64,000 nucleotides of DNA from Chrysoperla carnea (Eukaryota > Arthropoda > Insecta > Neuroptera > Chrysopidae): NCBI RefSeq assembly GCF_905475395.1, contig NC_058337.1, forward strand, positions 69,336,368-69,400,367, in the 5' to 3' direction. The notes under the pieces were generated by a model, which made no database searches, had not been told where the DNA came from, and saw nothing but the letters and a program-made list of their open reading frames with translations. The position numbers were made by a program, and so were the translations under genes. Positions 1 through 11,071 of this stretch are shown piece after piece (the stretch's first letter is position 1; the number at the start of each line of letters is the position of its first letter).

Positions 1-225
1 AACTTATAGCCTACATTTTACAACTATAGCCTCCCGGTTTACGGGCAACAAAATAAACATATAAGCATACAATTTTTTACAGAGATACTAAAGGCTAAAG
101 ATTTACTTTTCTAAAACCAGCTGTTTTAGAGTTTTGAATAAAATTCATTGTAATGATTAAAAACACTGCAATTTACAAAATAGTGTCTAACCTAAGCCTC
201 TACTGTAAGAGAATAGAATACATAC

Positions 226-442
226 TTGTTAATCCAAATTTATCCGTTTGTGATAATGGGCGAGTATACGATCCCGTAAACAATCCATAATTTAAGTCAC
301 TATCTTGAGTGTTTGGAAGTGTAATACATTTTGGATTGGAAATTACCCAATTTGTGGATGAAATTGACACTAATAACAGACCTAATGCAGCACACGACAC
401 TAAAAACGTTACAAATACTAAATGTCTATGCTGTTTTGTCAT
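226..442 (-). CDS. Clarin/claudin-like four-helix membrane protein, first coding exon (partial)
   Basis: The exon starts at the ATG at 442-440 and runs 72 codons plus one base to a GTATGT donor whose G is at 225. The remaining exons would lie left of position 1, outside the window. The peptide has a short basic N-terminus (MTKQHRH), one hydrophobic segment at about residues 8-28 (VFVTFLVSCAALGLLLVSI), then an extracellular-looking loop with TNWV, one Cys, and LNYGLFTG. A helix followed by a W and then a YGLF-G motif is the arrangement at the start of clarins and the wider claudin/PMP22 fold; human clarin-1 has a similar YGLFHG. Reading on past the donor gives a stop after 8 codons, which supports splicing at 226. 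Family placement rests on pattern memory, so a divergent claudin or another tetraspan protein is possible. Confidence 0.5.
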
Positions 443-1349
443 TTTTTTGGAAAATAATTTATTTTTGCACTACATATAACATCAAATATTTCTGTTATCG
501 AAAATATTCACCTACTAAATAAATTCTAATAATTTTATTTATCATTTCAGAGATATTTTTTAATCTAATCGATTGCATAGTTAAATATTGAGTGGTATAA
601 CTTTTCTGATGACGTTATGTATTACATAGCCAAGTTCTGGTTATTCCTTTTTCAATAATAAAACTTTAAAGTTAATTGGAGCAGATGGAATCAGTTTTCG
701 TTTTGTAGAAAATGGTTTGGATCTTTGTTAGCAAAGCAGAAGCCTGCAACCTCTAAGAATTTCTTCCTCTAAGACTTTCTCCAAGAAAAACAAAATAAAA
801 ATAATATTTAATAATCAGGAGTAGTGTCTTCGAGACATATCTCTTCTTAACTAGTCATTAATGACCTCGATGTTAAAAAGCGACTTAAAATAAATAAATT
901 ATCAATAATCAATTTTTCATATGGATCCTTCCTTCATAAATGTTTGTAAAAGCTTGAAGGAGTTCCAAATCATCCTTGATATTTTAAATTGAATACGACC
1001 AGCTTTTACAAACAGTCATGTATCAGTGACCATAAAAAATTGTTTTCTCTTTTCTAGTACAGTAAAAGCTTGTTTTTAAAAAAGTATTTATTATTGAAAT
1101 ACTTTTGAATTATAGTTACTTTTTCTCATTGTGAACTGACTAAACGCTTACGCCTATATCGCTATAATATGACTTTTGTGATTTTTACCCACAAATTTTC
1201 ATGTGGGCAGATTTACAGCTATTCATTTTAGATCTCGCATCGACTTTATTTTTGTGGAATATCTGTTGGTTAGAACCGTTTCCAACATTTCTGAAATCAG
1301 CTCAAACTTGAGACAAACACTAACTCTTTGGAAGCTCTTGGAGTCAAAG
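443..1349. other. Upstream region of the clarin-like gene, no feature recognised
   Basis: AT-rich sequence directly upstream of the 442 start on the minus strand. Promoter elements would be expected here, but I see no convincing TATA box or initiator. Short ORFs at 331-522 (plus) and 1223-1478 (both strands) look like chance openings; the latter overlap the hAT terminus. Confidence 0.4.
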
Positions 1350-1357
1350 GCCCCAGC

Positions 1358-2129
1358 CAGTGGTGGATTTACACTAGGGGCTTTCGGGGCTAGTGCCCAG
1401 GGCGGCAAATTTTCTAGGGCGGCAAAATTTGGAAAGTGGAAAAAAATTTCTTTTATAGTCATCAAAAGTTCTCTATAGGAATTTTTTATTCTTTCAATTA
1501 ATCATTTATTATTTAGGGGATAATTTAAGAAATTCAACTTATACATTATTTGTCAAATCGAAAGTGGGTAAATTATAATTTTGGCACCTTAAGTAAAAAT
1601 TAATCTTCGAAATAATTGAATTAATTTATTTTCTTGAAGATTTGATATAGTAATATTTGATTTTTTCTTTTTTTGGAATATAAAAATTTTAATTCGGATT
1701 TTCTTTTTGAAAAATTAACGACGTTTTTGGGTTATTCTATATTTAAGAAAAAAAATATCTGGATGACCGATGACTCAATAGCTTAGCTATTCTATGCATC
1801 GAATCGGACGTACTTCAACGTTTGAATTGTGATGATTTAATCGACCAATTTGCAAATCAAAAAGTCAGACGTGTTTGTCTGTGAAAAAAATTATTGTTAT
1901 ATAATTATGGGTCAAGCTTAGTGCAAAATTTGTAGTTCTAAGAACAAAAACATATTTTCTTACATTATATTGAGTATATAATAAGCATAATAAATTATTT
2001 GCAATTCATTAAATATTTTAATTTCTTTAAAATAAGATATCAAATCTATATAACTTTGAGTGAAATTTCAGTGATGGGGCGGCATTTATTCGACTGCCCA
2101 AGGGCGGCAAAATTTTAAATCCGGCCCTG
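1358..2129. mobile_element. Non-autonomous hAT-type DNA transposon (772 bp)
   Basis: The left end begins CAGTGGTGGATTTA and the right end, read on the other strand, begins CAGGGCCGGATTTA (11 of 14 identical). Both are typical hAT termini. The 8-bp sequence GCCCCAGC is present directly outside each end (1350-1357 and 2130-2137), the target-duplication length expected for hAT. Removing the element and one duplication restores a continuous flank. Subterminal GGGCGGCAAA motifs recur near both ends (about 1399-1427 and 2074-2116) in direct rather than inverted orientation. No transposase reading frame is present inside, so movement would have needed an enzyme from elsewhere. Confidence 0.85.
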
Positions 2130-2137
2130 GCCCCAGC

Positions 2138-3531
2138 TGAGAACGTGAAATAATTTTACGAATGAATCTATTAAGCATAGTTTTAGCCGCATGACAATTT
2201 ATCAACTCCAGCATTTGCTGACGGGCATTCGCACTGAAATATTCTTCACAGATTTCAAATTTAATCTTCCAATCTGTTTAATGCCATCCAACGATAGAGA
2301 ATGTAGCTTGAATGAAAATGAAACTTTAGTTTTAGATTATCACTTAGGCAATATTTATGGTATTTAAGCCTTCTTTACCTGTTTAACATCTCCTTTCATC
2401 TAAGTTCAAATACACGAATTAATGTTGCGAGATTTAGGCAGTTACGTTATTATCATTATCTGGGATCATAAGGGTCGTAATTACATAAACGGCTTGTTCA
2501 CAATGGTAGTCAAATATAAAGGATCACCTTGTAACGGTTTTAAGAGAGTAATCAGTATAATACGTAGGTAAGTAAGCGGTAAGTACCCTGATTAAATATA
2601 AATACAATTAATTGATAAATCTTAATCAAAAACAATATTTTTGTATAAATCATTAGTCATAATATATTATTTAATTATTACTATTAAGTTTGGGAAAACG
2701 TACGCTCAGGTAATTACAAGTGCACGGCACATAATACAAATTTCTTTTCGTATGAATTATCTTAAGGTATATTGCAAACTATAGTCTCACCATCTGGGAG
2801 TGTATTGTACAAACTTATCAGAAATGTTGGTATGTAATTTAAGTAAAAAGAAAGGCTTGTTTATGAATAGACACAGTTATATGAAGGTGTGGGTAAAAAT
2901 AAATATGTATATGTTATAAAAACTTCTTTGAATGTTTAAAATACTTTTTAACTTTCAACTTAAAAATAAAAATTTTCTAAAACGAGACTTTTATCAAAGC
3001 AGGATCAAAAAATTTTTTGATTTCTTATTTACAATATAGAGGAATTTTGTTTAAAAAAAAGAATCCAAAAACTTTTTTCTGTATGGAAAAGCAAAACAGT
3101 AAAATTAATCCATTAGGCTCCCTGCAAAACATGTCGGAATAATGAATCGTAAATTTCGGATTCAAATAAATAAACACATTCTTTCTTAAAATAATTCAAT
3201 GATTCATTCTTAAATATTTTCTTTACATTTTTGCTTTCTTGTAAGCGATGTAGCTCGTAAATGGTGCACTTTAGGATACTGGCGCTGAGAAACTTTTTGT
3301 TCCATTGATGTTTTTCTAGAATTTCGAATGAAAAAAAAAACAAATTTTTTCTTGCAAATAAATGCGAAGAAAATGCCGAGAAAACGCTATTTTTCAAATT
3401 TATTTGTTTGGAAATAATTGTTTAAAAAAAATATACCCCTACATCTTGTAGCTGATACCTCAAAAAACAAAATTAGCTTTGAAACGTTTCATTTGATCTA
3501 ATAGTTTTTACATAATTTCATTTTGCACTAG
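2138..3531. other. Intergenic, nothing recognised
   Basis: AT-rich sequence. A 94-codon opening on the minus strand at 3113-3397 is rich in Lys, Phe and Asn, matches no family I know, and has no convincing splice or promoter context. I leave it uncalled. Confidence 0.35.
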
Positions 3532-3883
3532 GTGTCTGTGCTTGACATTGACCAGGCCGCAAGGATTGAGTTTTTATCCGATCGCAATCTCAATGACGGG
3601 AATTGAAAGAGCAAATTGGCAATTTTATTTAGCAATTTTGTTGCCTACACCCATATTCAATATTAACTACAGTAACAGCGGTTTAAAAAAAGACGAAAAT
3701 TCCTTACTTGCAGAATTAATTTTCTCAACGAATTTTCAACTTAACGAGATGTTTCTAAAAGCGAAAGTGACTGACAGCTGGTCAAGAGATATCAATGGAA
3801 TACCACGTAATATTCCATATAAAATGTCTTTCGCAGCGGGATTTTCAGAGCAACGTGGCAACTCATTTATTTTTACATTTTAA
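3532..3883 (+). pseudogene. Galectin-like carbohydrate-recognition domain, degenerate exon or relic
   Basis: A 113-codon open frame follows a possible acceptor (TTTTGCACTAG ending at 3531) and ends at a TAA at 3881-3883. The order of segments follows a galectin domain: QGLSFYPIAISMTGI resembles the opening strands (GL-G-I-I-G), FNINYSNSG the F-I-N strand, LLAELIFSTNF the position of the AL-HFNPRF strand, FLKAKVTDSWSRD the VVRNS...SWG-E region, and RGNSFIFTF the PF-RG-F strand. The tryptophan is kept (SWS), but the H-N-P-R and E-R residues that bind galactose are absent. The codon make-up is less AT-rich than the flanks. There is no initiator Met at the start of the domain and no partner exon that I could find. 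It could be one exon of a divergent galectin gene or a decayed copy; the family call is from pattern alone. Confidence 0.35.
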
Positions 3884-3983
3884 AAGGGTATTGTAAAATT
3901 TTCGTACATGCAATTTCAAAATTTTATTTGTAAAATTTATTTTTACAATCTAAATTTTTCACAGAATAACGAATAATTTTCAG

Positions 3984-3984
<1 letters not shown>

Positions 3985-4048
<64 letters not shown>
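3985..4048. repeat. (TA)n microsatellite
   Basis: An uninterrupted run of about 32 TA units lies between the galectin-like relic and the 3' end of the XK-related gene, about 150 bp past its stop codon. Confidence 0.95.
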
Positions 4049-4049
<1 letters not shown>

Positions 4050-4194
4050 CACTTCATATTCCCAATCGTTGAGAGATTCATATAGTTCTATTTTGTTGAT
4101 CATATTCATAACGAGGCGGCCCAAATTATTTTTAAATGAATGAAATAAAACAATACTATACATGTAAAACTATAAAAGGTCTTTTAATTCTTTT

Positions 4195-7100
4195 TTAATC
4201 AACATTATAAATAATTTCTTTACTTGGTTTCAACAATTTGATATATACAACAATAAAAAATTTACACATTATTGAATTAATTAATATTAAATAAAATAAA
4301 TATTCAAACCACCAACTGTCCCAATCTTCCAAATACCAAATAATACATAAACAAAAATTTTCTGTAAATACTAAAACGAAATATGCAAAATATGTGCGAT
4401 AAAAATATTTAAATTTTATACGAAATTCTATAATGCAAAAAATATAAATATAACTTAAAAATATAAATTGTATAATACGATTGATATCACGTGTTTTAGT
4501 CCAAAATATTAATATGCCTAATATTACAGAAAAATGTATTAAAATAAAATATACTGTCAAGTTTGTAAAAAATACAGCAAATACTGAAATCGATAAAATA
4601 CGTGCAGTTATAAAACATAGCCACATTATAAATAAAACAGTTTTACCAATAACATCATCTTGACCACGTGCTTGTTGGGGGAATTTACGTTTTGGTAGTG
4701 TTGATTCATCAATATTACGATTTAAATCGCGTTCACTAAAATTTGTACTTGATACCGAAACTTCGTCAGGTCGAGCTGGTGCTGGATAATCTGGTGGCGA
4801 TGTTGCACTTGATATTTGACGAAATGTTATTGAATTATTGGAATCATGACTACGTACAGATACGACTGTTTCTGATTCCTCATCTTCGGGGATATCGTCT
4901 AATTGGTTCTTTAAAGATTCACCACTTGTGTAAGAGAATGAATTCGATCGAATTGCACGATTTTGATACATTTGTTTATCGGATTCGGGTAAATCCATGT
5001 AGTCATTATCATCGTCACTGGTGCTGGTTGAAGGTGCTTGTAAATGAACTAGTGCTTTAATTTCAATCCGTTTTGGTTCATGATCGTATGTGACAATTTC
5101 TTCATAAACGGCGTCTGGACGGTCTTCTGGATCAAGTGGCATAAAATATGTACTCTCTGAAAAGTTATTTATTATAAATTTAAAAATAAACAAGCCGCGG
5201 GGTTGGTCTGGTGTGACCCTTCAGGTCCACGCGAATAATTTCCCAATATAATAGAGAATTATAAAATAAAAAAACTCGAGTGACTCGAAAGGACTCGACT
5301 AAATGTTATGAAATTATTTCAAGGTCATATTGCCGTTAATACACTTCGATCAATACCTCAATGATGTCGATACCATTTTTTCTTCGCGTGATCGTATCGG
5401 TCACGGAAAAATGACCACGAATAGGAAAAAATGACCACACACACGCACATATTTCTTCTCCAAATTGGTGTTAATGCTTTGTCCTGAACATGCTTCGTAA
5501 AGATATGTTGAAATTTTCGATTTCGAAAATCGTACACATTTGGGAAGTTAAAAATAAGAAATAGCAAAGAAATACGATAAGCAAAAATAATTTACCTTCA
5601 GTTGGTTCAAATAAATATTGATCTAGATTCATTTGTTGTACATTATCATATACTTTTTCATTAATAAAATACGTTCCACGTTTTCGACTCCAAGGATATC
5701 GTCTTCCTAATAACTTTTGACTTTCATAATGTTGATATGTCATGGTAATTTTTGCCATCGTAAATAATGACATTATAATACTTAATAATTGTGCTGTTAC
5801 TAAAAGAAAAGAAAGGAGGAAAATAATAATTATTATTTTCACAAAAAAAGCGGTCTTTAGATATTTTTAGATTAAAAAATGGGTTGGGGAACTAGAAATC
5901 TTGACTTTATTCCTTTACCAACGATATCTCCGTTAGTCGCATGAAGACAAGTTCTTTCATCAAATTGTTTAAATTTATCTGATTTTAAATTAAATTATCA
6001 AATTTTAGATTGCACTTAATGCATATAATTTTTTTTTTAATTTTTTTATTTAGCTATTAGAAGACTATGTCTCATTTTCGAGAAAATCGTGTTTAAAATA
6101 GTTTTTTTTGTCTTTATATTTTGCAGATTACAAAACAAAACCCTTTTTAAAAATAATTTTTAATCGCGATTTTATTAAAAACGCTTGACAGATACGGAAA
6201 AATATAAGAGTCCTTTTTTATAGTAGGTAAATTGAAATTTCTTTTTCTCCTCTTGTAAAAGTTTGATATATATCATGGTTTTTGTGATTGGTATGTACAA
6301 AAGTACCTATGCTTTTTTCACAATTTTGATCTAGGGGAGTTATTTGACGTATTTTTATGTTTTTATTCGAAAAAAATATACTTACACGTTTCACTAGCTT
6401 TATAACCATCTGTATTTAATAAAATATTAATTTGTAATAACAGTTGTGGTGCAGCTTGTAAGTATGCTTGAAAGAAAAAGTATAATTCGATTGGACGTGT
6501 TTTTATTGTATTCCATAAACATTTTTCACGTTCATCATCTTCAAATCGTACAGCTTCAATTGACCAAAATAATCGTTCTGCATACCTAAAGTGAATTACA
6601 ACTTTTAGTTACTGCCTTATGTCAAATCCGCAAGCAGGGTAATCATTGGTATCTTAATAAAATTGAGACGATTACAATAATCAGGTTGGAAGAGTATTAG
6701 AATAGAATCTTATTATTTTTGACTCTTTTTTAGAAGATTTAATACTCAATCAGATAATTTACGAATGACCCTAACAGCTATTGCAGATAATTTCATATTT
6801 TAGAATTCTCGAGAGAAGATGTTTAACACGAAGGGGCACGATCATATCACACAATATATTCTCTAGTGATTAGGGATTATGTTGTTCCATAATAGGTAGT
6901 TCACATTGGTTGTAAATGATTTATGACATACCTTAATTTAACAAAAATAAATCATTATCTAAAATTAACCTTTAAACATATCGCAGATAAACCCTACCTA
7001 CTTTTAAATTTCAAGAAAAATTACCTATACAATACTATTACAAGTATTATTTTCCATTGAAACAAAGATTTTAATCTTTTTGGGAAATGCATTTCGTATG

Positions 7101-8314
7101 ATATTTGACGTTACATATACACTATGCACTACATCAGTCTATCAAAACTATTTAAATTAATGGTTGTTGATCCGGAGGCAACCAAACCTGCTATTCTAGA
7201 AATGCCACGTATATTTTAATTTTGTGAAAAGAGGATAAATATATAGACAAAAATAGCTCCTTCATCACCAAGTTTATTAGTTAGCCCAAAGAGTAGAAGA
7301 TAGGGGAGAAGGCTCCTATTACTGACAATGTTAAAAAAAAGTATACGAATTTTTACGCTTTTAACAATTGGGTCCAGCCATAAACGTACTTCACTTCCAT
7401 AATTTTGTTAAAAAAATTCTGTGAGAAGAGCGTAGTTTCGATCTACGGACGTCTGGGTTGTGACGCTTCCACTACGCCACTTTGATCTGTGTAATAAGAT
7501 GTACTGATTTTGTGGTAAATAAAGTAGTATGTACAGCACGCAAACACCCAGATGGCATTCGTGTCCTCCTCCTTTTTCGTTCCCACAATCTTTGTCTTTG
7601 TTATTAAATGTGAGACAAGGAATCTGGGACCACAAAAGGACAAACAAAGACGATGAATGATTAAATGTAAACAACAACAATAAGTAATAATGAACTATTT
7701 TGTTTTATAATGTTGAATATAGTTGGTAGAAGTCAAAGAAGTTACAGAAATCAAAAAAATAAGCTTTTTATTGAAATATGGATTAAAAAGTAAAAACATC
7801 CAATACAATGTATTTGTTACCGAAATGTGAGACAAAACGTTAAATTTGTAGCGGGATTCCAAATTTTCACAACGAATCTGTATTTAATTGAGTTAGTAAT
7901 TAAAACTGAGAAATTATAAAGTACCTACTGGGTAAATATTTTTATACAGCAAAAAACTTACCCATACATAGCCCACACAGGAAACAATAAATGTTCAATA
8001 GTTTTAATCACAATCCAACCAACAAAGTAAATAAAGTCCTTGTTTTGAGGCCATAGCTCAATACTAGTTAATGTAAATACGTAACAAAATATTGCTGGTA
8101 AATATAAAAAGAATAATGTTGCAGCTGCAAAATGTGGATTTTCTGTTAAAAAATGTTCATAAACTAATACAATATCACTAGCAATATACAAAACATAAAT
8201 TAAACAACTGGATAAAGTTGGAATTAAATAACACCAATAAACTTGTAATTTTTCCGATATTGGCCAACCCAATATTGTATTTGGACTTTCATTTAATATA
8301 CTACTTTTATTCAT
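4195..8314 (-). CDS. XK-related (XKR) multi-pass membrane protein, four coding exons
   Basis: Four minus-strand exons join in frame: 8314-7962, 6585-6386, 5799-5596 and 5156-4195 (TAA at 4197-4195), giving 572 aa. Donors are GTAAGT, GTAAGT and GTAAAT; each acceptor is a pyrimidine-rich tract ending TTTAG or TTCAG, and split codons close exactly (G118, L185, E253). A stop lies in frame 6 bases upstream of the ATG. Residues 1-117 hold the first membrane segments (VYWCYLIPTLSSCLIYVLYI; FLYLPAIFCYVFTLTSIELWP). Exon 2 carries AERLFWSIEAVRFEDDERE and the family signature PIELYFFLQAYLQAAPQLLLQ. Exon 3 has AKITMTYQHYESQ. Residues 423-572 (GKTVLFIMWLCFITARILSI onwards, with the TENFCLCIIWYL motif) match the C-terminal membrane half. 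XK-family proteins include apoptotic phospholipid scramblases (XKR8, CED-8). A Ser- and acid-rich linker of about 170 residues (254-422) splits the two halves and is unusually long. Introns are 1376, 586 and 439 bp. Confidence 0.92.
7428..7490 (-). repeat. tRNA-like Pol III promoter block (SINE head or tRNA relic) in intron 1 of the XK-related gene
   Basis: On the minus strand, an A-box-like TGGCGTAGTGG (7479-7469) is followed about 25 bases later by a B-box-like AGATCGAAACTACG (7444-7431). The spacing suits an internal Pol III promoter, but the segment does not fold into an obvious full cloverleaf, so a tRNA-derived SINE head is more likely than a tRNA gene. No 3' tail or target duplication was found. 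An overlapping 90-codon opening (7408-7680, minus) is taken as chance. Confidence 0.35.
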
Positions 8315-8691
8315 GTTTTTTTATTATTTACTTATCAATTAATTTTAATTTAATTATTTTTCGCAACATTTTTGAATATTTTTTATTAGGAATATTCTTA
8401 ATTAAAACTAATTTAATTATTTATTAATTTAATTATTATTTTTTGAAGCGTTTTATTTTTTAAAATATCAATATTAAAATTTTATTAAACTAAATGAGTG
8501 CATTTGAATTTTAAAGTGTTAGATAAACTCTTGTACATTTTTAATCATAAATAAAACGATGATAAGATATTTTATTTATGTAGGTAGATATTTTTTTATT
8601 ATCGGCGATATTACTCATTGTTGAAATTATTCAATGTACATCAGTTGTGTAGTTCTGTATTATAGGTGGGGTAATAAACATAAATAAAATA
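8315..8691. other. 5' flank of the XK-related gene
   Basis: This is very AT-rich sequence upstream of the ATG on the minus strand. It should contain the 5' UTR and promoter or a 5' non-coding exon, but no core promoter element stands out. Confidence 0.35.
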
Positions 8692-8699
8692 CATTACAC

Positions 8700-8998
8700 C
8701 AGGCATGGGCGAGTTATTTTAAGTCAAAGTCATCATTTTTATAACTTTATTGTATATTATAAACTTTATTGTGTGTCTATTCAAGTCCGCATTGCTCATA
8801 GAGGAGGAAGCGAGACGGATATACGACTCTTCTACCTATCTCAGTTTCTCTAATAGTAATGAGATAGGTAGAAAAAAAATGTTGTCTATCTGTCTTACTC
8901 GTATTGTTGGTTGACACTGGTTAGGTTGTCGCTGTCTTGCTCGTTATTTAGTTACAGAAGTGTTAAGGACTTCTCTGAGTCACATTTTCCCATGCCTG
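8700..8998. mobile_element. hAT-type MITE (299 bp)
   Basis: The left end reads CAGGCATGGGCGAG and the right end, on the opposite strand, CAGGCATGGGAAAA, so the outer 10 bp are identical. The flanking octamers are CATTACAC (8692-8699) and CACTACAC (8999-9006), an 8-bp target duplication with one later substitution. There is no coding potential inside. The size, CAGG termini and 8-bp duplication fit a hAT MITE. It sits about 390 bp upstream of the XK-related start codon. Confidence 0.8.
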
Positions 8999-9006
8999 CA
9001 CTACAC

Positions 9007-10789
9007 CCAAAAATGTCTTAATTGTATCGGCTTAATTGTATTTGGCATGAAAATAATTCTACTTTTTATTTTACTACTTAAATAAAACTTCTTTTAAATA
9101 ATTTTTTTTAAGAATTATACTTTAATTAAATTATAATGCCAAATAATATTAAAAAGCTGCATTAATATATTTTTACTCCAAAATAATGCTATTCTCAAAC
9201 ATACGTTTAAAAGATTTATACCTTGTGCACTGGAATTTTTGCATAATTTTCGGAAAACGTCAATGCGAATGGCTTTTGTAGGAAAATGAGATTTAAATTT
9301 GTTACTAACCATAACCTAATAGGATTATTCTTAATAATATACGAATCAAAGTTTGTTTAGCATTTATAATAAATACACGTAAAAGTTACTGTTTAAGTTA
9401 TTGAAACATTTCTATTAAGTTATTAAAAAAAATATTTCTATTTATTACTTCTTGAAAACTATTTTGTAAAAAAATGTAAAACTTTTGGGATAATAATGCA
9501 ACGTTAAAAAATATTGGTTTCAGGATTGAAAGAAGTAAAGAAAAAATAATTTTCTTATATTTCTGTCTCTTTAAGCTATTGTCAATAGTGCCAATGGCAA
9601 AGTTTGTCACGAATTATTCGTTTTGAAAGGGTAGAAGAGTTTCATGATGAGAAATTAAAAAAAAAAAACACAAAATAAATTGAATAATCAGATAAATTTT
9701 ATTTCTTTTATTATTTTTTATATATAGATATTGTTTATATAATAAGATCCATAATATTTATATATTTATATATTTATATAGATTTTTCTTTCTTTTTCTT
9801 TATTTTTTTTTTCAATGTGTATATCAAGAAAAATTGTTCTTATTTTTTGTTTTTGTCATTTTTGTTTTGATTTTGTAATTAATTTAATAATAATAATAAT
9901 AATATTTTTTTTTACACACAGATAAAGGGTTTTGTTTTGTTTATATATAATAATTAATTAATTTAACTACAATATTATTTGTTAATATAATACAATAATT
10001 AATTAATAACGATCAATATTATAATTAATTATTAAATTTAAATTGGTTTGTTGTTTTTATAAATTATTTATAATACACACGAATTGTTTGATGATGTTTT
10101 TTTTTTTTTTTAATTTATATAATATATATTTGTTTGTATAGTAAGGTTATTTAACACGAGCATAAGATTTTTTTTAAAAGTACAGATTGGTTTATGTATG
10201 AATGAGCATAAATTACACGCTTTTAATATAAGACTTATTTTCATTGGATTTAGAATTACAGATTTTTTTAAATTTTAATACTTTAATACAATTTTATTTT
10301 TGTACAGTTAAAAAAAAGAAAAATTTTATACAAAGTTGTTAAAGAAAATTTGAAATTATTTATAAATTGGAACGAACAATTGTATAGAATGATTCAAACT
10401 CATATAAATATAGAATACAATGGAATCTTTTGAAAATGGAAAATCCTCAATCTTGCTTGGCTATTGATGTTCTTATAACGAGTAATTTTTATACGTTTAG
10501 CAAGTAAATACTTTCTACACCCGTTAGGTGAGAATTAATATCTCGCACATTTTGCATAGTTTATTCCGTTTCGTTACGTTATACCGCACGCGTTTTCAAC
10601 CACAGTCAATTTTCAACCAATTAAATTAACCAAATAACTGCCAAATCTAAACTAATAAGTTTCAACAAGAACTTTTTATCGTTCTTGTTTTATCAATAAA
10701 TTCTGAAAAATTTTAAATTATAATTACCGTTTATTTTCACATTGTAGAGACGTAGATAAAGTTTTGTACAATATATGTGTGATAAAGCA
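9007..10789. other. AT-rich low-complexity intergenic stretch
   Basis: Long T and A runs, a short (AAT)n tract near 9894-9905 and TA-rich segments between about 9650 and 10140. Small openings at 9115-9312 and 9398-9610 (minus) have AT-driven composition and no family resemblance. No gene seen. Confidence 0.5.
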
Positions 10790-11071
10790 TTTTTGTTATA
10801 ACTTGTAATTCACCACACAAGAAGCCTGGAAATGAAGGAACAAACATTTTCGATTGCCCAACTCGTGCTACGCACTCGTTGTATTTCGCATGAGTACGTT
10901 TGTAATGCTCTTTGTCCACTTGTATCGTAAATAACTTAACTATTACTTTTGCACGCAACAAATGAATAAAAAAATACTTTTAATTTTTTATAAAAGTGTT
11001 GATAGAACTGAAAATATTTTTTCTTTCATTTCCAGGCTTCTTGTGTAGTGAATTACAAGTTATAACAAAAA
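10790..11071. repeat. Long inverted repeat, 51-bp arms (49/51 identical)
   Basis: The left arm 10790-10840 is the reverse complement of the right arm 11021-11071 except at two positions, with a 180-bp spacer. Weaker pairing continues about 18 bp inwards and some bases outwards. Read towards the outside, each arm contains TTTCCAG followed by GCTTCTTGTG, which looks like a splice acceptor and exon start. The transcript would fold into a long stem. Origin is unknown; a foldback transposon is the simplest explanation. Confidence 0.85.

Noticed and set aside
3113..3397. 94-codon minus-strand ORF as a gene
   Set aside because: No recognisable domain, no clear splice or start context.
4743..5060. 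105-codon plus-strand ORF
   Set aside because: Antisense shadow of the last XK-related exon; 4481-4663 likewise.
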